Source: Borrelia turcica IST7
Lineage (GTDB): Bacteria; Spirochaetota; Spirochaetia; Borreliales; Borreliaceae
Reading direction: 5' to 3'
DNA: 64,000 nucleotides
Assembly (NCBI RefSeq): GCF_003606285.1
Contig: NZ_CP028884.1
Location: forward strand, 868,001 to 932,000
The position numbers were made by a program, and so were the translations under genes. Each line of letters begins with the position of its first letter. The stretch's first letter is position 1. This document shows positions 1 to 6,779 of this stretch, in pieces. Under the pieces are notes generated by a model. It searched no databases. It saw nothing but the letters and a program-made list of their open reading frames with translations, and was not told the DNA's origin.

Positions 1-1
1 A

Positions 2-427
2 AGTGTTTATACAAATATTTTACCACCTCTTGGGAATGGTTTTGAAACAGAAATACAACCACACCACTTTATAACTATTAGTGAAAACTTTATGATAGCA
101 AGAGGATGGGGGACTTTAAAAAATATTTATAGTTCATTTGTTAATACTATTCAGTTATCAATGCCTGTGATTAAGAATATTTTAGTTTGGGATGCTTTGT
201 TTTTGGATATAGCTGCATATTCTTTGGAAGAGAAGGAAAATGCTTTATTTGTTCCATTTAGTAGTTTTATGTTTAGTTGGGGATTTGGGGTTAGAAGTTT
301 ATTGCCTCAGTTGCCTTTATCTTTAGTTATAGCTTATCCATTTTATTTTGATAATAGGGGTGTTAATAAACATTATGATTACTATTCAGGGTTTAAATTT
401 TTCTTAGCAATTGATATGAGATATTGA
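2..427 (+). CDS. bamA: BamA outer-membrane assembly factor, C-terminal part (5' end outside window)
   Basis: The open frame runs in from the left edge without a stop, so only the last 141 residues are visible. They look like the final beta strands of an outer-membrane barrel: alternating hydrophobic/polar stretches, the segment SWGFGVRSLLPQLPLSLVIA, a late FKFFLAIDMRY and a terminal aromatic residue. In BamA family proteins this barrel folds and inserts other outer-membrane proteins. The skp-like gene follows after about 30 bases, which is the usual bamA-skp arrangement and supports the call. The POTRA domains would lie outside the window. Confidence 0.8.
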   Translation, partial: SVYTNILPPLGNGFETEIQPHHFITISENFMIARGWGTLKNIYSSFVNTIQLSMPVIKNILVWDALFLDIAAYSLEEKENALFVPFSSFMFSWGFGVRSLLPQLPLSLVIAYPFYFDNRGVNKHYDYYSGFKFFLAIDMRY

Positions 428-459
428 TATAATTGTTTTGTCTTTATAAGGAGAAAAGT

Positions 460-975
460 ATGCCTTTGGTATTTTTGTTAGTGTTTTTATTGCCATTAAA
501 TATTTTTGCAATAGATGTTACAAAGGTAGGTATTGTGGATTTTGAAAAAGTTGTAATTGAATTTTTGAATCCACAGTTAAAATCTAATCTTGAGCAGTTG
601 AAGAAGCATTATCAAGAAAAAATAGATGCTTTGAATACTGAGATTAAAGATTTGAGAAGAATGTATGATGAGGCTGTTGGTGTTCATGATTTAGATAATG
701 CAAGGTCTTATGGTAATCAGTATAATTTGAAGATAGATGAGCTTAAGAAGCTTACAACTTTAGCAAAAAGTAATCTTGACCAACAAAAGCAGATTAATAT
801 AAACAGCATTAATAGTGATGGTGCACTTTGGAGCAAAATACTTAATGGAGTTCAGTATATAGCAGAGACTAATGGTATTTCTTTGGTTATGAAAAAGGAT
901 AATCCTTATATCCTTTATTATAATAGTACTGTTGATATAACAGATGATGTTATTAAACATTTAAATAAGCAGTAA
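460..975 (+). CDS. skp: Skp/OmpH-family periplasmic chaperone
   Basis: A 171-residue exported protein of the OmpH/Skp family, expected to hold unfolded outer-membrane proteins in the periplasm for the BAM complex. The start at 460 is preferred over an upstream ATG at 433 because AAGGAGA lies just before it and the protein then begins with a clean signal peptide (MPLVFLLVFLLPLNIFA). The mature part opens with a short strand (KVGIVDFEKVV), followed by a long charged, heptad-rich region (about residues 45-110) typical of the Skp tentacle helices, then a C-terminal strand (NGISLVMKKDNPYILYYN). It sits directly after bamA and is probably cotranscribed with it. Confidence 0.85.
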   Translation: MPLVFLLVFLLPLNIFAIDVTKVGIVDFEKVVIEFLNPQLKSNLEQLKKHYQEKIDALNTEIKDLRRMYDEAVGVHDLDNARSYGNQYNLKIDELKKLTTLAKSNLDQQKQININSINSDGALWSKILNGVQYIAETNGISLVMKKDNPYILYYNSTVDITDDVIKHLNKQ

Positions 976-1002
976 ATTGGTAGTAGTGATGAAGATTTAT
1001 CT

Positions 1003-1509
1003 TTAGTTATGGTTTTCTTGTTTTAATCTTTTAATCAAACTACAAAATTCTTTTTTATTATCTTTATTAATATTTGAGAGTAAAATGTGTGATTTTAATA
1101 TTGATTTAAATATTTTATTTTTTTGTTCACTGTAACAAAAAAATTCTTTCATCTCGCTTTTTTTAAAGATCTCTTCTCTCTTCTCTATTTTTAATATCTT
1201 TTCAAGACCAAGAGATTTTAAATTTTCTAAAGCTTCTTTACTAGGATTTATGACTTTAAAGGGTTTTTTGTATTCATTGCTCTTGTTATTAATGTATACT
1301 AGTGTCCCCATAAACGTTGAATCTAAATATTGTGTTTCCGATAAATCAAGGTAGAGAGCGTGGATGTTGTCATTATTTATTAAGATATCTTTAATGAATG
1401 CCTTAAAACTAACAGCCTGTAATGCAGTAAATCTATTAATTAATTTTATAAAAATATAAACATCTCTGAATAAATAAAAAACATTACTTTTAGGAATACT
1501 TTCTTTCAT
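1003..1509 (-). CDS. STAS-domain protein (anti-sigma-factor-antagonist-like)
   Basis: A 168-residue protein whose first 110 residues resemble a STAS domain: a strand ending in ALYLDLSETQYLDSTFMGTL, matching the beta strand-DS(S/T)-helix element in which the Ser (here about S64) is phosphorylated in SpoIIAA-type proteins, followed by a later strand-turn (KPFKVINPSKEAL). The last 50 residues are Lys-rich and not recognised. The start at 1509 is chosen over an in-frame ATG at 1560 because a good leftward promoter (see 1532-1560) places the transcript start near 1525. It is divergent from mutS and convergent with skp. No anti-sigma kinase or sigma factor lies nearby, so the partner is unknown. 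I do not recall this gene between skp and mutS in Lyme-group genomes. Confidence 0.7.
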   Translation of the reverse strand: MKESIPKSNVFYLFRDVYIFIKLINRFTALQAVSFKAFIKDILINNDNIHALYLDLSETQYLDSTFMGTLVYINNKSNEYKKPFKVINPSKEALENLKSLGLEKILKIEKREEIFKKSEMKEFFCYSEQKNKIFKSILKSHILLSNINKDNKKEFCSLIKRLKQENHN

Positions 1510-1531
1510 ATTGTATTCTTTTTTACCAATA

Positions 1532-1560
1532 AGTATATTGTAAAGTTTTAATAATATCAA
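1532..1560 (-). promoter_or_regulatory. leftward sigma-70-type promoter for the STAS gene
   Basis: On the minus strand, TTGATA (1560-1555) and TATACT (1537-1532) are separated by 17 bases. The predicted start lies near 1525, about 16 bases before the ATG at 1509. The elements interlock with those of the mutS promoter on the other strand. Confidence 0.6.
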
Positions 1561-1567
1561 TTATAAT
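1538..1567 (+). promoter_or_regulatory. rightward sigma-70-type promoter for mutS
   Basis: TTGTAA (1538-1543) and TATAAT (1562-1567) are separated by 18 bases. A start about 7 bases downstream leaves only around 7 bases of leader before the mutS ATG, and no Shine-Dalgarno sequence is visible, so the message would be almost leaderless. Confidence 0.6.
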
Positions 1568-1580
1568 TCAATATCGTTTT

Positions 1581-4157
1581 ATGGAAAAAAATGTTACACC
1601 AATGATGAAGCAATATTTAAAAATTAAGAATAACTATAAAGATGCTATTGTATTCTTTAGGGTAGGAAGTTTTTATGAGATGTTCTTCAATGATGCGCTT
1701 GAGGGAAGTAAACTTTTAGGGTTAACTTTAACTAAACGAGAAGGTATTCCCATGTGTGGAGTGCCTTGTCATGCAAGTAAGGAGTATGTAAAAAAATTAA
1801 TTTTATTAGATAAAAAAGTTGCAATCTGTGAGCAAGGATTACAAGCGGATGCTAAAGGGCCTTTAGAGAGAGAAGTTGTTGAGGTTATAAGCCCTGGAGT
1901 TGTTATTGATGAAGATTTTTTAGAAGATGATGCTAATAATTACTTAGTTGCTATTAGTGATTATAAAGGACATTATTCATTTTCATATATAGACTTATCA
2001 ACATCTAGACTTGGGATAATTCTTTATGAGGATAGTTTTTTAGAAAAGTTAAGACGGGATATTGAAAAATATTCCCCAAAAGAAATAATAGTATCAGAAA
2101 GTTTTTATTATAAATATTTGGAAAAGCTTGTTCTTGATAAGTTTTTAGTAAATAAAGTCCCTAATTGGCATTTGGATAAGGAAATTGCAATAAAGGCATT
2201 AAAAGAGCATTTTAATATGGTGAGCTTGAGTGCTCTTGGCTTTAAAGAAGAGGAACCTTATTATATTTCATCTTTTTTGATAATAGATTATATAAAAAAC
2301 AATTTAAAGAATTTATTGAGTAATATTAACACAATTCATATTAATAATGATTCCGCTTATATGTTTCTTGATGATGTTACTCAGGTCAATCTTGAACTTG
2401 TTAAAAATAATAATGATTTAACTTCTAGTTACTCTCTTTATTCAGTTTTAAATGATTGCAAAACTCCGATGGGCAAGAGGCTTTTAAGAGAATATATATT
2501 AAATCCGCTTCTAGATATTTCTGAAATTAATGGTAGATTGGCACATGTAGAGTTTTTAAACAATAATGTTAATTTGACCATGAAATTAAGAGATATTCTT
2601 AGTAATGTTTGGGATATTGAGAGGATAATTTCAAGACTTCAAATGAGAAAATATGCGAAAAAAGATTTTTTGTTTATAAGAGAAGCTTTAATAGCGTTCT
2701 TTTTAATAAAGAGATTATTTAACGAACATTCTTTTGGATATTGGATATTTGATACTGATGATGAAGATAAAATAAGAGGTATTTATTCTTTAATAAATGG
2801 TTCAATTTCAAGAGAACAAGATGAGATTATTAAGCAAGGTTATAATCCTAAAATTGATAGATTAAGAGAGATAAAAAATAATGCAAGTAAATATGTTGAG
2901 GATTATCTTAATTTCGAGAGAAATTTTAGTAAAATTAATAGTCTTAAAATAAGGAAGACTAATGTCAGAGGTTTATTTTTTGAAGTTACAAAGAGTTATT
3001 ATGGCCAGGTGCCTTCTCATTTTATCGAAAGTCAAGCTTTAAATTCTGCAAAAAGATATAAAACCAGCAAACTTATTGAGCTTGAAAGAGATATTAATGA
3101 TGCTGAAGATAATTTATCAGCGCTTGAACAAGAAATATTTGATGAGATAGCTTTAAAAATAGCTAAACATAATGTAGTAATTAAGAAAGTTTCTGAGTTT
3201 TGTGCATACAGTGATGTAGTTTCTAATTTTGCTTATTTAGCTAGAAAAAATGAATATATAAGACCTACGTTAACTAATGATAAAGAAATTATTCTTGAGG
3301 GCGCAAGACATCCTGTTGTTGAGTATTATATGAAGGGAGTGGAGGCTTTTACTAAGAATTCCGTAAGGATTAATAATGAAAAATATTTTTGTCTAATTAC
3401 TGGACCTAATATGGCTGGCAAATCAACTTATTTACGTCAAACTGCTTTAGTTGTTCTAATGGGTCATATTGGTTCTTTTGTACCTGCTTCTAAAGCTATA
3501 ATAGGAATCACAGATAAGATTTTTTGTAGAATTGGGGCAAGTGATAATATTTCTAGAGGAGAGTCTACTTTTTTGGTAGAGATGAATGAAACTGCTAATA
3601 TTTTAAGAAACGCAACTCCTAATAGTTTAATAATAATGGATGAAGTGGGGAGAGGTACTAGCACTAATGATGGACTTGCTATTGCATATTCCATTGTTGA
3701 ATACATTTTAGGATATATTAAATCTAGAAGTTTGTTTGCAACTCATTTTCATGAACTTTCAGCTATTAAACATGATTCTTTTGTTAATCTTTCAATGAAG
3801 ATAGAAAGGCAAGGGAATGATCTTATTTTTTTAAGAGAAGTTGAGGAAAAGCCATCACTTAATTCTTATGGAATTTATGTTGCTCGAATAGCTGGCATAC
3901 CTTTAAAAGTTATAGAGCGGGCGAATGTTATTCTTAAAAGTTTAACAAGTAGAGAAGGACTCTGTATATCAGAACTTCTATCTTTAGGTTCTTCTGTAAA
4001 TGAGGGAGAGGAAGCGGAAGCAGATTTAAGCTATGAAGCTGAGGTTAATGCTTATTTGGAGATTAAGGAGTTAATTTCTAAAGTAGATATCAATAATACT
4101 ACACCTTATCAGGCAATAGATTTACTCAATCAAATCATTTTAAAAACTAAGGTTTAA
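1581..4157 (+). CDS. mutS: DNA mismatch repair protein MutS
   Basis: A full-length 858-residue MutS1. The N-terminal mismatch-recognition motif is present (FFRVGSFYEMF, about residues 25-35, containing the Phe-x-Glu that inserts at mispairs), followed by connector, lever and clamp regions. The ATPase has Walker A GPNMAGKST (near 607), Walker B with the signature region LIIMDEVGRGTSTNDG (near 683) and the dimer-interface motif ATHFHEL. It recognises mispaired bases and recruits MutL. The gene appears to have almost no 5' leader. comF follows 4 bases after the stop. Confidence 0.97.
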   Translation: MEKNVTPMMKQYLKIKNNYKDAIVFFRVGSFYEMFFNDALEGSKLLGLTLTKREGIPMCGVPCHASKEYVKKLILLDKKVAICEQGLQADAKGPLEREVVEVISPGVVIDEDFLEDDANNYLVAISDYKGHYSFSYIDLSTSRLGIILYEDSFLEKLRRDIEKYSPKEIIVSESFYYKYLEKLVLDKFLVNKVPNWHLDKEIAIKALKEHFNMVSLSALGFKEEEPYYISSFLIIDYIKNNLKNLLSNINTIHINNDSAYMFLDDVTQVNLELVKNNNDLTSSYSLYSVLNDCKTPMGKRLLREYILNPLLDISEINGRLAHVEFLNNNVNLTMKLRDILSNVWDIERIISRLQMRKYAKKDFLFIREALIAFFLIKRLFNEHSFGYWIFDTDDEDKIRGIYSLINGSISREQDEIIKQGYNPKIDRLREIKNNASKYVEDYLNFERNFSKINSLKIRKTNVRGLFFEVTKSYYGQVPSHFIESQALNSAKRYKTSKLIELERDINDAEDNLSALEQEIFDEIALKIAKHNVVIKKVSEFCAYSDVVSNFAYLARKNEYIRPTLTNDKEIILEGARHPVVEYYMKGVEAFTKNSVRINNEKYFCLITGPNMAGKSTYLRQTALVVLMGHIGSFVPASKAIIGITDKIFCRIGASDNISRGESTFLVEMNETANILRNATPNSLIIMDEVGRGTSTNDGLAIAYSIVEYILGYIKSRSLFATHFHELSAIKHDSFVNLSMKIERQGNDLIFLREVEEKPSLNSYGIYVARIAGIPLKVIERANVILKSLTSREGLCISELLSLGSSVNEGEEAEADLSYEAEVNAYLEIKELISKVDINNTTPYQAIDLLNQIILKTKV

Positions 4158-4161
4158 GCAA

Positions 4162-4773
4162 ATGGCATATGGAATGGGTGTTTTTAAAAGTATATTTCTT
4201 CCCTTTTGTTCTTGTTGTCATAGGAATTATGTTTATTCTAATGCGCTTTGTAAGCGTTGCATTGAATTTTTAAATTTTAAGATTAAATCTAGTGATGACA
4301 TTTTATATTTTTTTGAATATAGAGATGAATATAAAAAAATGGTTCTTTCGTATAAGAAAGATGGACAAAAAGCACTTGGTCGATTTTTTGCAAATGGAAT
4401 TTTAAAATTTTTAGTTGACATTGATTTTGATATGGTGGTTAGTGTTCCTTGCAGTATGAAGAGAAAACTTTTTTATGGATTTGATCACATGGAATATATT
4501 GGAAATTTATTAGCTAAGAATGGAATAAATTATGTTAATATCTTAAAACGAGGATGGAGTAAGAGTCAGAAGCTTTTGCGTGGGAGATTAAGGCTTAATA
4601 ATTTAGAGAATAAAATTAAATTGAGGTTGAAAAATAAGGATATTAAGTGTAAAAGAATAGTGCTCATTGATGACATTGTTACAACGGGAACATCTATGTC
4701 TTTTTGTGAAGATATTTTAATAAAAAATGGAGCTTGTAGAGTGGTAAAGTTATCAATTTCTAAAGTTTTTTAG
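4162..4773 (+). CDS. comF: ComF-family phosphoribosyltransferase-like protein
   Basis: A 203-residue member of the ComF/GntX family. Near the N-terminus are paired cysteines (C16/C19 and C30/C33) that probably bind zinc, and near the C-terminus is the PRPP-binding loop RIVLIDDIVTTGTS (about residues 165-178). In naturally competent bacteria ComF supports DNA uptake; in others its substrate is unknown. It follows mutS by 4 bases and is likely cotranscribed with it. The start is the first ATG after the mutS stop; two further ATGs within 15 bases could also serve. A terminator-like hairpin follows at 4843. Confidence 0.8.
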   Translation: MAYGMGVFKSIFLPFCSCCHRNYVYSNALCKRCIEFLNFKIKSSDDILYFFEYRDEYKKMVLSYKKDGQKALGRFFANGILKFLVDIDFDMVVSVPCSMKRKLFYGFDHMEYIGNLLAKNGINYVNILKRGWSKSQKLLRGRLRLNNLENKIKLRLKNKDIKCKRIVLIDDIVTTGTSMSFCEDILIKNGACRVVKLSISKVF

Positions 4774-4842
4774 TTTGAAAGCTTTAGTGTTGACATTTAT
4801 TGTCATTAATGTTAGTTTGGTATTGGATGAGTTATTTTATTT

Positions 4843-4871
4843 AATAAGGTTCTTTTAAAGAGAACCTTATT
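4843..4871 (+). terminator. perfect hairpin directly before rimP; terminator or attenuator
   Basis: AATAAGGTTCT and AGAACCTTATT form a perfect 11-bp stem around a 7-base loop, followed by ATTTTTA. It resembles an intrinsic terminator for mutS-comF. The rimP start codon is only 16 bases further on, which leaves no room for a promoter between hairpin and gene. Transcription of rimP-nusA-infB therefore has to pass through it, so attenuation is plausible. A TTGACA box lies upstream at 4790-4795, but the matching -10 (TAGTTT at 4813) is weak. Confidence 0.75.
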
Positions 4872-4887
4872 ATTTTTAGGGATGTGA

Positions 4888-5316
4888 TTGAATAAAAGTT
4901 TTGAAGAGAATGAAATTTACAATTTAATAAAGAATCTAACAGATCGATTAGGGATTGAAATTTTAGAAATTAATACTTTTAGGAAAAGAGATCAAGGTAG
5001 GATACAGATAGTTCTTTATAGGCGAGATGATTTTGGAGTTGATAAGCTTTGTGATTTACATAAAATGATTTTATTGAGCTTAGAATCGGTTCTTAAATAT
5101 AATTTTAGCTTAGAAATTTCTACGCCTGGAGTAAATAGAAAATTTAAGAGTAAGAGGGAGTTTAAAATTTTTGAGGGTAAAAAGATTAAGTTGATGCTAG
5201 ATAATGATTTTGAGGAAGGATTGATTTTAAAAGCCGAGGAAGATGGTTTTGTTTTTAAAGGCAATGAAGAGATAAAAGTTCTCTATAGTGATGTAAAGAA
5301 GGCTAGATTATTATGA
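4888..5316 (+). CDS. rimP: Ribosome maturation factor RimP
   Basis: A 142-residue protein with RimP features: the N-terminal alpha/beta domain containing [14 protein letters not shown], a middle segment [19 protein letters not shown] (the family signature is S-PG-R-L), and a C-terminal SH3-like barrel ([19 protein letters not shown]). RimP assists 30S subunit maturation. The start is TTG at 4888, with AGGG six bases upstream; no ATG in frame gives a complete N-terminus. It is the first gene of the rimP-nusA-infB-rbfA-truB operon. Confidence 0.9.
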   Translation: MNKSFEENEIYNLIKNLTDRLGIEILEINTFRKRDQGRIQIVLYRRDDFGVDKLCDLHKMILLSLESVLKYNFSLEISTPGVNRKFKSKREFKIFEGKKIKLMLDNDFEEGLILKAEEDGFVFKGNEEIKVLYSDVKKARLL

Positions 5317-5329
5317 AGGAGTCTTGCAA

Positions 5330-6775
5330 ATGATAAAGGGCACTGGCCAAATGATATTCAATATTGCGAATGAGCGAGGGATGAGTGTAGATGCTATTCG
5401 GAAGACAGTTAAGGAATCTATAGTAATAGCTTATAAGAAGTATTTTGGAACGAGCGAAAATGCTTTAATTAAATTTGATGAGGACACTGGAGATTTAGTA
5501 GTTTATTCAAAAAAAAAGATTGTAGAAGAAGTTAAGGATGATGTACTTGAAATATTGGAAGATGATGCTAGGGAATTTAAAGTAATAGAAGATGGGTATG
5601 CTTATGTTGAGATTGATCCTAAGATTTTTGACAGACTTTCAATTCAAGTTGCTAAGCAGAGAACTAAAAGTGATCTGCAGGGAATTGAAGATAATGAACT
5701 TTATTTAGAGTTTAAGAATAAGTTAAATAAGATTATTATTGGCTATGTTCAGCAGAATAGGAATGGAGATCTTTATGTTAATCTTGGGAGCACGGACGGT
5801 GTTATGCCTAAGAAGTATCAATCTCCGAGGGAAGTTTATGGACTTAATGAGAAAATTCGAGTTCTTGTTCATGGCGTAAAGAAGGGTAGGAATGGAATAG
5901 AGGTGGTTTTATCAAGAACTCATCCTAAATTTATTGAGGAGCTTCTTACTCTTGAAATACCTGAGATTGAAGAGGGTATTATTAAGATACATAAGATAGT
6001 TAGGGATCCGGGTTATAGAACTAAGATTGCTGTTTATACTGATAAGGAAGAAATTGATCCTGTAGGTCCTTGTATTGGACAAAAGGGAGTTAGGATTCAA
6101 TCTGTCATTAAGGAACTTGAGGGTGAGAAAATAGATGTTATCCCTTATTCTAAAGATGTTAAAGAGTTTATTAGAGATGCTTTGACTCCTGCAAAGGTAG
6201 ATCATGTGTATCTCCTTGATGAAGATTTGCATAAAGCTTTAGTAGTTGTTAGTGATGAACAGCTGTCACTTGCAATAGGTAAAATGGGGCAGAATGTTAG
6301 ACTTGCAAATAGGTTACTTGATTGGGCAATTGATGTTAAGACTAGTAAACAGTTTGCAGAAATGAAGGCAAGCGGAGAGTTTAAAAAAGAGACTTTCGAG
6401 ATGTTTGATAAAATTATTCAAGAGACTGTCCAGGAAGATGAATTTGAGGAAATAAATAAAATTAGTGAACTTAAGATTCTTAGTGACGATGTTATTGATA
6501 GAGTAATTGAAGCAGGTCTTAATGGGATTGATGACTTTTTGGAGGCTAGTGAGGAAAAGCTTTTGAGTCTTGGGGTAAGCTATGAAAAACAAGATGAAAT
6601 AAATAAGATATTAAAGGAAGGAATGGTAATAATTTCTAACGATGATGAGTCCATTGAGAGAATAAAAGAGGAAGAAGAATTACTTTGTCCTGAGTGTGGG
6701 ACTGTTATTAATGAAAATATGACTTTTTGTCCAGGTTGTAAAATAGGACTCAGCTTTGAGTTTGAAGAGGAGTAA
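5330..6775 (+). CDS. nusA: Transcription elongation/termination factor NusA
   Basis: A 481-residue NusA. The start at ATG 5330 is chosen over TTG 5324 because AAGGAG ends at 5321, giving normal spacing. The order is an N-terminal RNA-polymerase-binding domain (about 1-130), an S1 domain (IIGYVQQNRNGDLYVNLG onward), two KH domains (with CIGQKGVRIQSV and AIGKMGQNVRLA), then a helix-hairpin-helix-like region. The extreme C-terminus carries CPEC...CPGC (from about residue 452), a putative zinc ribbon not found in E. coli or B. subtilis NusA as I know them. It overlaps no other gene; infB follows after 4 bases. Confidence 0.95.
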   Translation: MIKGTGQMIFNIANERGMSVDAIRKTVKESIVIAYKKYFGTSENALIKFDEDTGDLVVYSKKKIVEEVKDDVLEILEDDAREFKVIEDGYAYVEIDPKIFDRLSIQVAKQRTKSDLQGIEDNELYLEFKNKLNKIIIGYVQQNRNGDLYVNLGSTDGVMPKKYQSPREVYGLNEKIRVLVHGVKKGRNGIEVVLSRTHPKFIEELLTLEIPEIEEGIIKIHKIVRDPGYRTKIAVYTDKEEIDPVGPCIGQKGVRIQSVIKELEGEKIDVIPYSKDVKEFIRDALTPAKVDHVYLLDEDLHKALVVVSDEQLSLAIGKMGQNVRLANRLLDWAIDVKTSKQFAEMKASGEFKKETFEMFDKIIQETVQEDEFEEINKISELKILSDDVIDRVIEAGLNGIDDFLEASEEKLLSLGVSYEKQDEINKILKEGMVIISNDDESIERIKEEEELLCPECGTVINENMTFCPGCKIGLSFEFEEE

Positions 6776-6779
6776 TGGT

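Noticed and set aside
1510-1560. Longer N-terminus for the STAS gene (ATG 1560)
   Set aside because: There is no ribosome-binding site, and the good leftward promoter places transcription start downstream of that ATG.
4162-4773. Evidence for a complete natural competence system from comF
   Set aside because: Only ComF is present in the window; this family is widespread in non-competent bacteria.
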